Notes: generated by a model not told the origin, from the letters alone. 64,000 bases of DNA from Variovorax sp. PBL-E5 (GCF_901827185.1 NZ_LR594671.1:806001-870000), one strand, 5' to 3'; positions 26,329 through 37,046 are shown, numbered from the stretch's first letter. Numbers and translations: made by a program.

Positions 26329-26685
26329 CTAAGCTTTGCGCGTGGCGCGGGACCTGCGCTTGGGCGGCGGCGCGCGCAGCACGGCTTCCCAGGCCCGGCG
26401 CGCCCAGACCGCGGCCGCGTCGCGGTCCTCGAACACTTCCGGCGGCGCTTCGTAGTAGGACAGGCGTGCCGGCTTGCCCTGGCGCATGTATTCGAAGGGC
26501 GCGAGCTGCTTCGCCTCGAAGGCAGCGACCGAGTGCGGGTCGGCCTTCAGGTAGAGGCGGTCGCCGGTGACCAGGCCGAACATCCGGCCTTCGTGGTAGA
26601 CCCCGTAGCCGCCGAACATGCGCCGCATCGACACGCGGCCGAAGCGTTCGAAGACATCGTGGAGTTGGTCGACGAATTCGTTCAT
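26329..26685 (-). CDS. TfoX/Sxy N-terminal-domain protein
   Basis: 118 residues. MNEFVDQLHDVFERFGRVSM followed by RRMFGGYGVYHEGRMFGLV is the TfoX N-terminal domain. Full-length Sxy/TfoX activates competence genes with CRP, but this single-domain form lacks the C-terminal TfoX domain and its role is unknown. The C-terminus is basic (PPPKRRSRATRKA). Monocistronic, with a 118-base gap to pyrC on the other strand. Confidence 0.82.
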   Translation of the reverse strand: MNEFVDQLHDVFERFGRVSMRRMFGGYGVYHEGRMFGLVTGDRLYLKADPHSVAAFEAKQLAPFEYMRQGKPARLSYYEAPPEVFEDRDAAAVWARRAWEAVLRAPPPKRRSRATRKA

Positions 26686-26803
26686 GGGAGTGCGCCCTTG
26701 GGTTGGACGATCATAGGGCACCGCTCTTCGGCGGCCACTCTTCCCTGACGAAGGCCATCCCGCTGCGGGATCGGCGCCCGGGGCGCAATGGGACAATCGC
26801 CCA

Positions 26804-27844
26804 ATGACAAGTTCCGCCGACACCCTCACGATCACCCGTCCCGACGACTGGCACCTGCATGTGCGCGATGGCGATGCGCTCGAAACCGTCGTGCCGCACT
26901 CGGCCCGCCAGTTCGGCCGTGCGCTGATCATGCCCAATCTGCGCCCGCCGGTGACCACCTCCGGCCAGGCCATCGACTACCGCGAGCGCATCCGCGCCGC
27001 CGTGCCCGAGGGCCTGCAGTTCGAACCGGTGATGTCGCTCTATCTGACCGACAACCTCGCGCCCGACGAGATCGAACCGGCCGCCGATGCCGGCGTGCGC
27101 GCGCTCAAGCTCTACCCGGCCGGCGCCACCACCAACAGCGATGCCGGCGTGACCGACATCCGTCACACCTACCCGACGCTGGAGGCGATGCAGAAGCGCG
27201 GCCTCTTGCTGCTGGTCCATGGCGAGGTCACCGATCCGGCGGTCGACCTGTTCGATCGCGAGGCCGTCTTCATCGATCGCGTGATGATCCCGCTCAGGCG
27301 CGACTTCCCCGAGCTCAAGGTGGTGTTCGAGCATCTGACGACGAAGGAGGGCGCGCATTACGTGCGCGATGCCGACCGCTTCACCGCCGCCACCATCACC
27401 GCGCACCATCTGCTTTACAACCGCAACGCGATCTTCACCGGCGGCATCCGGCCGCACTACTACTGCCTGCCGGTGCTCAAGCGCGAGACGCACCGCGTGG
27501 CGCTGGTCGAGGCCGCCACCAGCGGCAGCGACCGCTTCTTCCTCGGCACCGACAGCGCGCCGCATCCGGCACACCTCAAGGAACATGCGCTGGGCTGTGC
27601 CGGCTGCTACACCGCGCTGGCCGCGCTCGAGCTCTATGCCGAGGCCTTCGACAACGCCGGCGCGCTCGACAGGCTCGAGGCCTTCGCGAGCTTCCACGGC
27701 GCCGATTTCTACGGCCTGCCGCGCAACACCGGCACGGTGACGCTCAAGCGCGAAAGCTGGACCCTGCCCGAAACCCTGCCCTACGGCGAAGCGACGCTCA
27801 AGCCGCTGCGCGGCGGCGAAACCCTGACCTGGAGACTCGCATGA
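26804..27844 (+). CDS. pyrC: Dihydroorotase
   Basis: 346 residues, class II (E. coli PyrC-type) dihydroorotase. Metal-binding [10 protein letters not shown] near residue 13, carboxylated-lysine region [16 protein letters not shown], and [20 protein letters not shown] with the catalytic Asp are all present. It cyclises carbamoyl-aspartate to dihydroorotate in pyrimidine synthesis, in the cytosol. The stop overlaps the ATG of the NYN gene (ATGA), so the two are co-translated. Confidence 0.96.
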   Translation: MTSSADTLTITRPDDWHLHVRDGDALETVVPHSARQFGRALIMPNLRPPVTTSGQAIDYRERIRAAVPEGLQFEPVMSLYLTDNLAPDEIEPAADAGVRALKLYPAGATTNSDAGVTDIRHTYPTLEAMQKRGLLLLVHGEVTDPAVDLFDREAVFIDRVMIPLRRDFPELKVVFEHLTTKEGAHYVRDADRFTAATITAHHLLYNRNAIFTGGIRPHYYCLPVLKRETHRVALVEAATSGSDRFFLGTDSAPHPAHLKEHALGCAGCYTALAALELYAEAFDNAGALDRLEAFASFHGADFYGLPRNTGTVTLKRESWTLPETLPYGEATLKPLRGGETLTWRLA

Positions 27845-28605
27845 ACGACATGCCGCGCGTGATGCTGCTGATCGACGCCGACAACGTCTCGGCCGACGTG
27901 ATCGAGCAGGCCGTGGCCATGGTGCTGGCCCGGCACGGCCATCTTCATGTGCGGCGTGCCTACTGCAATGCCGAGGCGGCACAGAAGCAGCAGGCCCTCT
28001 TCAAGCGCCTGTCGGTGCGGCCGATGGTCAACCTCTCGGCCGGCAAGAACAGCACCGACATCGCGCTGGCCGTCGATGCCATGGACCTGGTCATTGCGGA
28101 GCGGCCGCAGGTGGTCTACCTGGTGTCTTCCGATTCGGACTTCGCGCCGCTCGTCATTCGCCTGCGCGAGAAGGGCTGCCGCGTATGCGGCATCGGGCAG
28201 AAGGGCAAGACCGGCGACGAGACGACGCTGGTGTACGACGAGTTCAACGATCTGCAGCACCACGCTGCGGCCACGGCCACGGCCGCGGCGGCGCCCAAAC
28301 CGGCCGCGGCCAAGCGTGCGCCGCGGGCACCGCGACGCGCTGCCGCCAAGCCCGAAGCGCCAGCCGCGGCACCGCGCGCGCCGGCCCTGCCCGACGAGGT
28401 GATCCGCATCCTCGATGCCGTGCCGGAACTGCTCGCGGGCGGCAAGGTCGAGCTCAACCAGGCCGCGGAGCGGCTGCGCGCCGCGCGCCTGCTCGGGCGC
28501 AGCGCGAGCTCGCCCAAGTTCTTCAACAAATACCCCGGCATGTTCTGGCTCACGCCGGACGGCACGCCGAACAAGGTGCAGTACATCGGCCCGACGTCGC
28601 TGTGA
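27841..28605 (+). CDS. NYN-domain protein with C-terminal OST-HTH/LOTUS-like domain
   Basis: 254 residues. The NYN (PIN-like) ribonuclease domain is at residues 1-135 with conserved acidic clusters in [28 protein letters not shown] and [10 protein letters not shown]. An Ala/Pro/Lys-rich linker (about 140-180) joins a C-terminal domain resembling OST-HTH/LOTUS ([18 protein letters not shown]), a putative RNA-binding unit. Together this suggests an RNA-processing nuclease; no substrate is known. It starts within the pyrC stop codon. Confidence 0.85.
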   Translation: MNDMPRVMLLIDADNVSADVIEQAVAMVLARHGHLHVRRAYCNAEAAQKQQALFKRLSVRPMVNLSAGKNSTDIALAVDAMDLVIAERPQVVYLVSSDSDFAPLVIRLREKGCRVCGIGQKGKTGDETTLVYDEFNDLQHHAAATATAAAAPKPAAAKRAPRAPRRAAAKPEAPAAAPRAPALPDEVIRILDAVPELLAGGKVELNQAAERLRAARLLGRSASSPKFFNKYPGMFWLTPDGTPNKVQYIGPTSL

Positions 28606-28627
28606 GTCCGCGCGGCCGGCGCCGCGT

Positions 28628-29662
28628 TCAGGCCGTCGCGGCGGGCAGCGGGTCGACGGCCGGGCCGTCGACGAACACGTCGGCATGGAAGTCCACGGCA
28701 TCGAGTCCACAGTGATGCACCGCGGTGTCGCGCACTCCGGCGACCATGGCGGGCGAACCGCAGCAGTAGACCTCGTGGCCCGCGAGCGCGGGGCAGTGGG
28801 CGGCCAGCGCCTCGTCGGCGCGGCCGGCGAAGACATCGTCGGGCGCATCGACCGCGCCGTCGCTCAGCGCCGCCACGAAGCGGAATCGCGGCCACTGCCG
28901 CTGCCACTTCGCAATGGCCGTCCGCATGTAGATGCCGTCGGCGTACCGTGCGCCCCAGATCAGCGTGATCGGTCGCTCGATGCGCCGCTTCGCCGTGTCG
29001 TCGAGGATCGACTTGACCGGCGCGAAGCCGGTGCCGCCAGCGACGAACACGATCGGCCGCGTGTCGGCTTCGTCGAGCGCCACGGCACCGAAGGGCAGCT
29101 CGATCTCCAGCTGTTCGCCCTGCTGCAGTTGCGGCACGCGCGCGCTGAAGGCGCCGCCCGGCACATGACGGATGTGCAGCGTCAGCGCATCGCTTTCGTG
29201 CGGCGCATTGGCCATCGAATAGCAGCGCGTGCTGCCGTCGCCGACCGCGAGCTGCAGGTACTGGCCCGCATGGAACCTGGCGCGTTGCCCGGCTGGCAGG
29301 CGCAGCTGCAGCACCGACACGTCGGACGCGGCGAGCTGGTTGCGAAACACCTTGGCCGTGAAGCGCTTGCGCGCACCCGGGTCGATGCGGTGCCACGAAG
29401 CGGGCCGTATCTGCACGTCCGTGCGCGGCGTGCACATGCACAGCAGCAGCTGATCAGGCTGGCAGGTCTCGTTGCGCATCGATGCGCCTTCGAGGCCTGC
29501 GACATCGCCCTGCAGGACCTCGCCGGCGCAGTTGCCGCACACGCCCCTGCGGCAGGAGTAAGGCAGCTCGATGCCGGCGCGCAGTGCCGCGTCGAGCAGG
29601 CTCTGGCCGTCGGCGCAATCGAAGGAGATCTCGCTGCCGGCGATGGCGATCCGGTGGCTCAT
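28628..29662 (-). CDS. tphA1: Terephthalate 1,2-dioxygenase reductase component
   Basis: 344 residues. N-terminal plant-type 2Fe-2S domain with Cys37, Cys42, Cys45 and a fourth Cys near 75; then FAD-binding (RCYSMANAP) and NAD-binding ([14 protein letters not shown]) domains. It passes electrons from NADH to the TphA2A3 oxygenase. The motifs [13 protein letters not shown] and [15 protein letters not shown] recall Comamonas TphA1 closely (from memory). Last gene of the tph operon; its ATG overlaps the tphB stop. The gene order supports the assignment. Confidence 0.88.
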   Translation of the reverse strand: MSHRIAIAGSEISFDCADGQSLLDAALRAGIELPYSCRRGVCGNCAGEVLQGDVAGLEGASMRNETCQPDQLLLCMCTPRTDVQIRPASWHRIDPGARKRFTAKVFRNQLAASDVSVLQLRLPAGQRARFHAGQYLQLAVGDGSTRCYSMANAPHESDALTLHIRHVPGGAFSARVPQLQQGEQLEIELPFGAVALDEADTRPIVFVAGGTGFAPVKSILDDTAKRRIERPITLIWGARYADGIYMRTAIAKWQRQWPRFRFVAALSDGAVDAPDDVFAGRADEALAAHCPALAGHEVYCCGSPAMVAGVRDTAVHHCGLDAVDFHADVFVDGPAVDPLPAATA

Positions 29663-30648
29663 GCCGTGGTCTCCTCGTGGGTTGCCTGAGGCCGGGCCGA
29701 CAACAACGCGATGGTGCGCAGCACCGCACCCGCGTCGGCGATGCCGTGGCCGGCGATGTCCATCGCGCTGCCGTGGCCGACGCTGGACAGCAGCACCTCG
29801 GCGCCGATACTCAGCGCGCTCGCCGCATTCGGCGCCAGCAGCTTGATCGGAATGTGGCCCTGGTCGTGCAGCATCGCAACGTAGAGATCGTGCCTGCGCT
29901 GCGCCAGCAGCAGGTCCGCACCTTTCGGGCCGTCGATGCGAAAACCCTCGGCGCGCAAGTCGTGCACCGCGGGCTCGACGATCGCCGCGTCTTCCGGCCC
30001 GAACAGCCCGCCTTCGGAGGCATGCGGATTGATGCCGAAGACGCCGATCGACGGATCGATCACGCCCAGCATCGCGCAGGCCCGCGCGCCGGCGCGCACC
30101 GCGTCGGCCACCAGCGCGGGCGTGAGCCGATCGAGCGCCGTGCGCACGCTTTCATGCAGCGTCGCATGCACGATGCGCAGGCCGCCGCCGACCAGCATCA
30201 GGAACACGCTGTCTTCCGGCACGCCGCAGACGCGCGCCACCAGCGAGGGGTAGCCGCTGAAGGCGATGCCGGCCTGGTGGATCGCGGTCTCATGGTGCGG
30301 GCAGGCGACGACCGCATCGACCTCGCCGCGGCGGCAGGCCTCGATCGCCGCCGTGGCCGAGGCGACCGCCGAAGCGCCGGCCGCGGCATCGATGCGTCCG
30401 GCCTTTGCCGCGTCGGCCGGCAAGGCGCCCGCATCGACGACTCGGCCATCCCGCAGCAGCGCATCGAGCCCGAGCTGCGCGGCCGTGCGTTCGAGCACGC
30501 CAAGCGGGCCGAAGAGCGTGATGCGCGCACGTGCCTCTGCCGGCAGCGCAGCCATCGCCTTCAGCGCGATCTCGGGGCCGATGCCGTTCGGATCGCCGGC
30601 GGCAAGCGCCAGGCGCCGCGGCGTTGCGTGCACAAGGGGCAGGGTCAT
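29659..30648 (-). CDS. tphB: cis-Dihydrodiol dicarboxylate dehydrogenase (PdxA-like TphB)
   Basis: 329 residues, PdxA family. Motifs [34 protein letters not shown] and [20 protein letters not shown], with metal-binding histidines, are present. Classic PdxA acts in vitamin B6 synthesis, but in tph clusters the paralogue TphB oxidises 1,2-dihydroxy-3,5-cyclohexadiene-1,4-dicarboxylate to protocatechuate with loss of CO2. Its place between tphA3 and tphA1 favours TphB. It is translationally coupled to tphA1 by ATGA. Confidence 0.87.
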   Translation of the reverse strand: MTLPLVHATPRRLALAAGDPNGIGPEIALKAMAALPAEARARITLFGPLGVLERTAAQLGLDALLRDGRVVDAGALPADAAKAGRIDAAAGASAVASATAAIEACRRGEVDAVVACPHHETAIHQAGIAFSGYPSLVARVCGVPEDSVFLMLVGGGLRIVHATLHESVRTALDRLTPALVADAVRAGARACAMLGVIDPSIGVFGINPHASEGGLFGPEDAAIVEPAVHDLRAEGFRIDGPKGADLLLAQRRHDLYVAMLHDQGHIPIKLLAPNAASALSIGAEVLLSSVGHGSAMDIAGHGIADAGAVLRTIALLSARPQATHEETTA

Positions 30649-30655
30649 GGCGCGC

Positions 30656-31120
30656 TCACAGCGGCAGCGCGAGCAGCGTGTCGGTCACGCTGCTGTCGCA
30701 GACGGCCACGCGTGAACCGAGGCGCAGCCGCCCGTCCTGCTGCACGAAGCGGTCCTGGTAGACGCCGGTGGCGAAAACCTCGGTCTCGCCGGTGGCCATG
30801 ATGCGCGCCACCACGAAGGGCGTGCGCGCCTCGGCGCTGTCGGCATCCGCGTGCTGGACCAGCGGGATGCCCAGCAGGTGCCGGTAGCGCTGGCGCTCGT
30901 AGATGTTGGCTTCGCGCAGCGCGGCGATGCGGTCTTCCAGCATGGCGCGCGAGTCGGCGTAGACGATGCCGGCGGGCAGCCCTTCGCGCTCGTTCTCGGC
31001 ATGCGTGATGCGGTAGTGGCAGTCGGCGGTGAAGAAGTCGGGCCACTGCTCGAGCGCATCGCTGTCGATGGCATCGGCATAGGCCGCGTTGAAGGCGCAC
31101 AGCGCCAGCAGGTCGATCAT
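30656..31120 (-). CDS. tphA3: Terephthalate 1,2-dioxygenase beta subunit
   Basis: 154 residues, the same length as Comamonas TphA3. NTF2-like fold with [39 protein letters not shown] and [17 protein letters not shown]. This non-catalytic subunit supports the TphA2 hexamer. The start at 31120 was chosen because the preceding in-frame codons belong to the end of tphA2 read in another frame. Eight bases from tphB. Confidence 0.88.
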   Translation of the reverse strand: MIDLLALCAFNAAYADAIDSDALEQWPDFFTADCHYRITHAENEREGLPAGIVYADSRAMLEDRIAALREANIYERQRYRHLLGIPLVQHADADSAEARTPFVVARIMATGETEVFATGVYQDRFVQQDGRLRLGSRVAVCDSSVTDTLLALPL

Positions 31121-31139
31121 GGTCGTCGCTTTCTTGTCT

Positions 31140-32384
31140 TCACATGCCCATGTGGGCGCGGTAGGCCTTCCAGAAGCCGCGCACCGAGGCCTCGGTGGCG
31201 CGGCCTTCGCTCGAGCTCGCGCTGTCGCCGCCCATCTCGACGATCGCCTCGTGGTCGCGCGCGCCGGCGATGCCGCGCTGCACGAAGCCGCCGACCGCGC
31301 CGTCCTCCATCGAGATGAAGCCGGCCGGGCCGACCAGGTTCGACTGCTTGAGCCGGACCAAGCGCTGTTCGGACGTGTCGTCGGCATAGCCGATGTAGGT
31401 CCAGTTGAGCTCGGTGCGCGCCGTGCCCTTGGGCAGCACCTGCCGCACCGCGAGGCAGTTCTGGATCTGCTGCAGCACGAAGCCCGGGAACACCGAAAGG
31501 ATCTGCAGCGTCACGCCGTCGTCGTATTCGGTGAAGCCGGCGAGCACGCTCGGGTCCTTGAGCCGGTAGCGGTCGGTCTCGGAGCGCAGCCCTTGCTCCT
31601 TGTACGAAGCATCTTTCTCCGCCGCCGGGTCGATCATCGAATAGCTCACGTGATGGCCACCGCTCTCGTCGACGATCACGCCGCCTTTCATCGACAGCCG
31701 GTTGAGTTCGAAGGTGGTGAAGAACAGGTGCAGCAGGCTCGCGTGGTAGCTGTCCTTGACGTTCTCGACGTAGAGCTTCCAGTTGTTCGGCAAGGCCTGC
31801 GTGAAGCGGCCGATGACCTCAACCGGCTTGTGCAGCACGCGTTCGATGCGTGCGCAGATTTCGTCGCCCAGGTACTCCTCGATGCCCGGCACGTCGTCGC
31901 TGAAGCTGCCGAACACCAGGCCGCAGAAGGTCGCGATGCGCAGCTTGCGCGGCCCGTGGTCTTTCTTGCAGAAGTCCGGTGGCATGCCGCCTTGGCCCTT
32001 GACGCCCTTCTCGAAGGCGACACCGGTGAGATCGCCCTGCCGGTTGTAGCTCCACGCGTGGTAGACGCACTGGAAGTTCTCGGCGCGGCCCGATTTCTCC
32101 AGCGCGATCAGCGCGCCGCGGTGCGCGCAGCGGTTCTCGAAGGCGTAGATCTCGCCGTCGGCGTCGCGTACCACCACCACCGGCGTCTCGCCGGCGAAGG
32201 TGGTGCGGTAGCTGCCGGCGTCGGGCAACTCGGCTTCGAGGCACAGGTAGTTCCAGGTCTGGCCGCGGAAGATCTTCGCCTGCTCGTCGGCCGCGGCCTG
32301 CGCGTCGCTGTAGACCGCGAAGGGAATGCGCGTGAGGCCGGGGCCGGCCCAGCGGATCGATTGGGGTGCGATGTCGTTCGTCAT
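31140..32384 (-). CDS. tphA2: Terephthalate 1,2-dioxygenase alpha subunit (Rieske oxygenase)
   Basis: 414 residues. Rieske 2Fe-2S ligands are Cys86, His88, Cys106 and His109 (NRCAHRG and FQCVYHAWS). The mononuclear iron site is in [13 protein letters not shown], with the bridging Asp and two His. Sequence blocks such as [31 protein letters not shown] and [20 protein letters not shown] closely resemble TphA2 of Comamonas (recollection). It inserts O2 into terephthalate, giving the cis-dihydrodiol. Confidence 0.9.
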   Translation of the reverse strand: MTNDIAPQSIRWAGPGLTRIPFAVYSDAQAAADEQAKIFRGQTWNYLCLEAELPDAGSYRTTFAGETPVVVVRDADGEIYAFENRCAHRGALIALEKSGRAENFQCVYHAWSYNRQGDLTGVAFEKGVKGQGGMPPDFCKKDHGPRKLRIATFCGLVFGSFSDDVPGIEEYLGDEICARIERVLHKPVEVIGRFTQALPNNWKLYVENVKDSYHASLLHLFFTTFELNRLSMKGGVIVDESGGHHVSYSMIDPAAEKDASYKEQGLRSETDRYRLKDPSVLAGFTEYDDGVTLQILSVFPGFVLQQIQNCLAVRQVLPKGTARTELNWTYIGYADDTSEQRLVRLKQSNLVGPAGFISMEDGAVGGFVQRGIAGARDHEAIVEMGGDSASSSEGRATEASVRGFWKAYRAHMGM

Positions 32385-32394
32385 GATGAGGGCC

Positions 32395-33363
32395 TCAGTC
32401 CAGCGTCACGTTCGCGCTCTTGATGACCTTGTTCCACTTGGCAGATTCGGCCTGGATGAAGCGGCCGGTCTGCTCGCTGTCCCAGCCGCGCGGCTCGGCG
32501 CCCTGTTCGGCGAAGCGCTGCTTCACGTCGGGCAAGGCGAGTACGGCGGCGATGTCCTTCTGCGTGGCCGCCACCGTCGCGGCCGGCGTGCCGGGCGGCG
32601 CGACGACGGCGAACCAGGTCACCGCGTTCATCGCCGGCAGCTTCTGCTCGGCGAAGGTGGGAACGTCGGGCAGCGCGGGCGAGCGGTGCTCGTCGGCGAC
32701 CGCGAGGATGCGCACCTTGCCGCTCTTCTGGAAGGGCATCGAGGAACTCAGGTTGTCGAAGAACACATCGACCTGGCCGCTGATCAGGTCGACCAGCGCC
32801 GGCGCCGTGCCCTTGTAGGGGATGTGGGTCATCTCGGTGCCGGTGAGCTGCATGAACAGACTGGCGGTCAGGTGCGAGGTCGTGCCGTTGCCTTGCGACG
32901 CGAAGCTGACCTTGCCCGGATGCGCCTTGAGGTAGGCGATGAGTTCGGGCACGTCGTGCACCGGCAGCTTGGGATTGACGTCCAGCACGTTGGGCACGGT
33001 GGCGATCACCGTCACCGGCACCCATTTCGCCGGATCGAAGGCGAGCTTCTTGTACAGGTACTGGTTGATCGCGATCGGCGCCGGCGGCGAGGCCAGCATC
33101 GTGCTGCCATCGGGCTCGGCCCGGTACACGTAGTCGCCGCCGATGTTGCCGCCGGCGCCGGTGCGGTTCTCGATCACCACGCCGCCGGGAAACTTGTCGC
33201 GCAGCTTCTCTGCCACCACGCGCGGCAGGATGTCGGCCGTGCCGCCGGCCGGGAAGGGCACGACGAGCTTCAGCATTTTGGGGGTTTGCGCGAATGCGCT
33301 GCCGATCAGGCAGGCGCTCGCCAGGCAGGCAACGGCCAAGCGCCGCGCGAGTGTTTTCGACAT
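32395..33363 (-). CDS. tphC: Terephthalate-type Bug/TctC receptor
   Basis: 322 residues with a signal peptide ending SAFA-QT and the Bug fold: [16 protein letters not shown] at the ligand entrance, [15 protein letters not shown], and NYLYKK-like central motifs. TphC binds terephthalate in the periplasm for a TctBA-type permease in Comamonas. Here the call rests on the tph gene order (IclR-Bug-alpha). CGGAGA stands before the ATG at 33363; the longer open frame to 33390 lacks a start signal. First gene of the tph operon. Confidence 0.82.
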   Translation of the reverse strand: MSKTLARRLAVACLASACLIGSAFAQTPKMLKLVVPFPAGGTADILPRVVAEKLRDKFPGGVVIENRTGAGGNIGGDYVYRAEPDGSTMLASPPAPIAINQYLYKKLAFDPAKWVPVTVIATVPNVLDVNPKLPVHDVPELIAYLKAHPGKVSFASQGNGTTSHLTASLFMQLTGTEMTHIPYKGTAPALVDLISGQVDVFFDNLSSSMPFQKSGKVRILAVADEHRSPALPDVPTFAEQKLPAMNAVTWFAVVAPPGTPAATVAATQKDIAAVLALPDVKQRFAEQGAEPRGWDSEQTGRFIQAESAKWNKVIKSANVTLD

Positions 33364-33445
33364 GGTCTGTCTCCGTGATTCGTCGTTCATCGAGGTGCAT
33401 CGAGTGTCTCGGGCGCGACCAGCGAGAACAAGCTAGATTTGCGCC
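33364..33445. promoter_or_regulatory. Divergent tphC/tphR control region with a direct repeat
   Basis: 82 bases between the divergent starts. CATCGAG occurs at 33388-33394 and again at 33398-33404, one helical turn apart, a reasonable but unproven IclR-family (TphR) binding arrangement. No clear -35/-10 pair is visible. Confidence 0.4.
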
Positions 33446-34246
33446 ATGCGCAAAAACGAGCCCGCTCCCCAGAGTGCCGGGAATCCGGCAGACAAGAATT
33501 TCGTCGCCTCGCTGCAAAAGGGGCTGGAGGTGCTGACCTGCTTCGGCCGCCAGCACGCCCGCCTCACGGTGTCGGAGGTGGCGCGCCTGACGCACGGCTC
33601 GCCGGCCTCGGCGCGGCGCTCGCTGCTCACGCTGCGCACGCTCGGCTATCTGGACGGTGACGGCAAGCGCTTCTGGATGCTGCCCAAGGCGCTGCTGGTC
33701 GCGCACGCCTACCTGGCCTCGCGCGCGGCGCCCTCGCTGGCGCAGCCGTTGCTCGATGCGCTGTCGGAGCGCACGCGCGAGTCGGCCTCGCTCGGCAAGC
33801 TGCTGGAGGACGACGTGATCATCATCGCGCGCTCGACCGCGCGGCGCAGCCTGAGCACCGGCCTGGGCATCGGCTCGCGGCTGCCGGCGTACTGTTCGGC
33901 GCTCGGACGCGTGCTGCTCGCGAGCCTGTCGCCCGACGAGGCCGAACGCCGCGTGCGCACCATGCCGCGGCGCGTGCTCACCGCACGCACGGTGCACGAG
34001 GCCGACGAGGTGCTGGCGCTGGTCGTGCGCTGCCGCGAGGAGGGCTATGCCGGCAGCGACGGCGAGCTCGAGCTGGGCGTGCGGTCGATGGCCGTGCCAG
34101 TCTACGACCGCACGGGCGCCACCGTCGCGGCGATGAGCATCGCGGTGCGCGCCGAGCGCATGGAGATGGCCGAGTTCCGCGAGGCCTTCCTGCCGGCGCT
34201 GCGCCGCGCGCGCAATACGCTGGCGGGGCGCCTTTCTCCCGAGTGA
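33446..34246 (+). CDS. tphR: IclR-family regulator of the tph operon
   Basis: 266 residues. N-terminal winged helix (SLQKGLEVLTCFGRQHARLT then VSEVARLTHGSPASARRSLL) and a C-terminal GAF-like effector domain with ELGVRSMAVPVYDRTGATVA. IclR proteins of the PcaR/PobR branch respond to aromatic acids. Divergent from tphC, as tphR is in Comamonas clusters, so it is predicted to activate tph genes with terephthalate. Length of the effector domain is normal. Confidence 0.85.
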   Translation: MRKNEPAPQSAGNPADKNFVASLQKGLEVLTCFGRQHARLTVSEVARLTHGSPASARRSLLTLRTLGYLDGDGKRFWMLPKALLVAHAYLASRAAPSLAQPLLDALSERTRESASLGKLLEDDVIIIARSTARRSLSTGLGIGSRLPAYCSALGRVLLASLSPDEAERRVRTMPRRVLTARTVHEADEVLALVVRCREEGYAGSDGELELGVRSMAVPVYDRTGATVAAMSIAVRAERMEMAEFREAFLPALRRARNTLAGRLSPE

Positions 34247-34357
34247 GCGCCGCAGCCCGTGTCGCGGCCAGAACTTTTGCTCCTATCATCACTCTGTACG
34301 AAAGTGCCGTGCGGGCTCCCAGAACCAGAACAACGCCGTGCCCCGCGTCTCCCTTGG

Positions 34358-34385
34358 CTTGAAACCCTGTAGCCGGCCCTCATTT
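34358..34385 (+). promoter_or_regulatory. htpX: Sigma-32 (heat-shock) type promoter of htpX
   Basis: CTTGAAA (34358-34364), 13 bases, then CCTCATTT (34378-34385). This matches the sigma-32 consensus CTTGAAA and CCCCATnT in all but one position with normal spacing. The start of htpX is 44 bases downstream, in line with heat-shock control of htpX in E. coli. Confidence 0.75.
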
Positions 34386-34429
34386 GCGCGCCAGGGCGGG
34401 CCGTCGTCTGTCCTCACGGAGAATTCAAC

Positions 34430-35293
34430 TTGAAACGTATCCTTCTGTTCGTTCTGACCAACGTGATGGTCGTCGCGGTGCTCGGCGTGGTCGCCAGCCT
34501 GCTCGGCGTCAACCGCTACCTCACGGCCAACGGGCTCAACCTCTCGGCGCTGCTGGGCTTCGCGCTGGTGATGGGCTTCGGCGGCGCAATCATCTCGCTC
34601 CTGATCAGCAAGCCGATGGCCAAGTGGACCGCGGGCGTGCGCATCATCAACGAGCCGCAGTCGCCCGACGAGGCCTGGATCGTGCAGACCGTGCGCAAGT
34701 TCGCCGACACCGCCGGCATCGGCATGCCCGAGGTCGGCATCTTCGAAGGCGAGCCCAATGCCTTCGCCACCGGCGCCTTCAAGAACTCGTCGCTGGTCGC
34801 GGTGTCGACCGGCCTGCTCGCCAACATGACGCGCGAGGAGGTCGAGGCGGTGATCGGCCACGAGATCGCGCACGTGGCCAATGGCGACATGGTCACGATG
34901 ACGCTGATCCAGGGCGTGATGAACACCTTCGTGGTGTTCCTCTCGCGCGTGATCGGCTATGCGGTCGACAGCTTCCTGCGCCGCGGCGACGACCGCTCGT
35001 CCGGCCCCGGCATCGGCTACATGGTGACGACGCTGGTGCTCGACATCGTGCTCGGTTTTGCCGCCGCGATCGTGGTGGCCTGGTTCTCGCGCCAGCGCGA
35101 GTTCCGCGCCGACGCGGGCTCGGCCAAGCTGATGGGCCGCAAGCAGCCGATGGTGAGTGCGCTCGCGCGCCTCGGCGGCCTGCCGGCGGGCCAGCTGCCG
35201 AAGGCGGTCGAGGCGATGGGCATCACGGGCAGCATCGGCAAGCTGTTTGCAACGCATCCGCCGATCGAAGAACGCATCGCAGCGCTTCAATAG
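34430..35293 (+). CDS. htpX: Membrane zinc metalloprotease HtpX
   Basis: 287 residues, M48 family. Two N-terminal membrane helices, zinc site [11 protein letters not shown] (about residue 144), two more helices and the distal Glu region [12 protein letters not shown]. It degrades misfolded membrane proteins at the inner membrane. The start is TTG with GGAG eight bases upstream; no in-frame ATG gives the conserved [10 protein letters not shown] beginning. A sigma-32-like promoter precedes it. The stop overlaps the end of the convergent FAD protein gene. Confidence 0.93.
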   Translation: MKRILLFVLTNVMVVAVLGVVASLLGVNRYLTANGLNLSALLGFALVMGFGGAIISLLISKPMAKWTAGVRIINEPQSPDEAWIVQTVRKFADTAGIGMPEVGIFEGEPNAFATGAFKNSSLVAVSTGLLANMTREEVEAVIGHEIAHVANGDMVTMTLIQGVMNTFVVFLSRVIGYAVDSFLRRGDDRSSGPGIGYMVTTLVLDIVLGFAAAIVVAWFSRQREFRADAGSAKLMGRKQPMVSALARLGGLPAGQLPKAVEAMGITGSIGKLFATHPPIEERIAALQ

Positions 35294-36945
35294 CTCGCCG
35301 CCAGGCTGCGCGCCACGGCTTCCGCGACCTTGATGCCATCGACTCCCGCCGACAGGATCCCGCCCGCGTAGCTCGCGCCTTCGCCGGCCGGGTAGAGGCC
35401 GCGCACGTTGAGGCTCTGCAGGTCGTCGCCGCGCGTGATGCGGATCGGCGAGGAGGTGCGGGTCTCGACGCCGGTCAGCACCGCGTCGTGGAGGTCGAAG
35501 CCCTTGATCTTGCGGCCGAAGGCGGGGAAGGCCTCGCGCATCGCCTCGATCGCGTAGCCGGGCAGGGCGGCGTGCAGGTCGCCGGGCGTGACGCCGGGCT
35601 TGTACGAGGGCTCGACGCTGCCGAGCGCGGTCGAGGGGCGGCCGGCCACGAAGTCGCCGACCAGTTGCCCGGGCGCGCGGTAGTCGCCGCCGCCGAGGAC
35701 GAAGGCCTTCGATTCGAGTTCGCGCTGCAGGTCGATCCCTGCCAGCGGCGAGCCCTTGCGTCCTTCTTCCCAGCCGGGGAAATCGCGCGGATCGATGCCG
35801 ACCACGATGCCCGCGTTGGCGTTGCGTTCGTTGCGCGAATACTGGCTCATGCCGTTGGTCACGACACGGCCCGGCTCGCTGGTCGCGGCGACCACCGTGC
35901 CGCCCGGACACATGCAGAAGCTGTAGACCGAGCGGCCGTTGCTCGCGTGATGCACCAGCTTGTAGTCGGCCGCACCCAGCAGCGGATGGCCCGCATGCCG
36001 GCCCCAGCGCGCGCGGTCGATCAGGCCCTGCGGATGCTCGACGCGAAAGCCGATCGAGAAGGGCTTGGCCTCGATATGCACGCCGCGCGCATGCAGCATC
36101 GCGAAGGTGTCGCGCGAACTGTGGCCGAGCGCCATCACCACATGGTCGGCGCGCAACGCGTGCGTCTGGCCCGTGCGCTGGTCGAGCACGGTGAGGCCGC
36201 GCAGCGCCTTGCCGTGCGGACCGTCCTCGATCAGCACGTCGGTCACGCGCTGCTCGAAGCGGATCTCGCCGCCGAGTGCGACGATCTGCGCGCGCATGTG
36301 CTCCACCACCTTCACCAGCTTGAAGGTGCCGATGTGGGGATGTGCGACGTAGAGGATCTCGGGCGGCGCGCCGGCCTTGACGAACTCCTCCATCACCTTG
36401 CGGCCGAGGAAGCGCGGGTCCTTGATCTGGCTGTAGAGCTTGCCGTCGGAGAAGGTGCCGGCGCCGCCTTCGCCGAACTGCACGTTCGATTCGGGATCGA
36501 GCACGCTCTTGCGCCACAGGCCCCAGGTGTCGCGCGTGCGCTGGCGCACCGTCTTGCCGCGCTCGAGCACGATCGGCTTGAAGCCCATCTGCGCGAGCAG
36601 CAGCGCGCAGAAGATGCCGCAGGGGCCGAAGCCGACCACCACGGGGCGCGACGACAGCGCGGCCGGAGCCTCTGCCGGCGCGTGCCATGCCATGTCGGGC
36701 GTGGGATGGATGTGCGCATGCCCGGCGAACTTCAGGCGCAGCGCCGCTTCGAGCGCCGGATCGGCGAGCGTCGCATCGACGATGTAGACCCGCAGCAGCT
36801 CGGCCTTGCGCGCGTCGAAGCTGCGCTTGAAGACGGTGAATCCGCTGACCGCGCCGGGCGGTGTGCCGAGCGCGGCATCGATCGCGCGAGGCAGCGCCGC
36901 GTCGTCGTGATCGAGCGGTAGTTTGATTTCCGAGATTCGCAGCAT
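35287..36945 (-). CDS. COG2509-type FAD-dependent dehydrogenase, uncharacterised
   Basis: 552 residues. An N-terminal ~85-residue domain ([20 protein letters not shown]) precedes FAD-binding [20 protein letters not shown] and the family signature [21 protein letters not shown] second dinucleotide-type motif is near the C-terminus ([19 protein letters not shown]). The family is widespread and conserved but without assigned substrate; a role in cofactor or tRNA-linked redox has been suggested for relatives only by similarity. Start at 36945 chosen by similarity. Its last codons lie in a segment similar to the dispersed intergenic repeat. Confidence 0.85.
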   Translation of the reverse strand: MLRISEIKLPLDHDDAALPRAIDAALGTPPGAVSGFTVFKRSFDARKAELLRVYIVDATLADPALEAALRLKFAGHAHIHPTPDMAWHAPAEAPAALSSRPVVVGFGPCGIFCALLLAQMGFKPIVLERGKTVRQRTRDTWGLWRKSVLDPESNVQFGEGGAGTFSDGKLYSQIKDPRFLGRKVMEEFVKAGAPPEILYVAHPHIGTFKLVKVVEHMRAQIVALGGEIRFEQRVTDVLIEDGPHGKALRGLTVLDQRTGQTHALRADHVVMALGHSSRDTFAMLHARGVHIEAKPFSIGFRVEHPQGLIDRARWGRHAGHPLLGAADYKLVHHASNGRSVYSFCMCPGGTVVAATSEPGRVVTNGMSQYSRNERNANAGIVVGIDPRDFPGWEEGRKGSPLAGIDLQRELESKAFVLGGGDYRAPGQLVGDFVAGRPSTALGSVEPSYKPGVTPGDLHAALPGYAIEAMREAFPAFGRKIKGFDLHDAVLTGVETRTSSPIRITRGDDLQSLNVRGLYPAGEGASYAGGILSAGVDGIKVAEAVARSLAASY

Positions 36946-37009
36946 ATCGTGGCGTTGGCTTGTGGTTATCAAGCAGGGCGCCCGATCATAGAACGCGCTC
37001 GCCAATGAC

Positions 37010-37046
37010 AAAGGGCCTGCGGCACGCATCGCGCCGCAGGCCCTTT
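37010..37046 (-). terminator. Strong hairpin after tctA
   Basis: Perfect 14-bp stem (AAAGGGCCTGCGGC and its complement) with a nine-base loop between the tctA stop and the FAD protein start. The A/T ends of the stem provide a short T-tract on the minus strand. Likely terminator of the tct operon. Confidence 0.75.

Noticed and set aside
29659..30648. PdxA acting in vitamin B6 synthesis
   Set aside because: Gene lies inside a tph operon between the dioxygenase beta and reductase genes, where the PdxA paralogue TphB is expected; B6 role is less likely.
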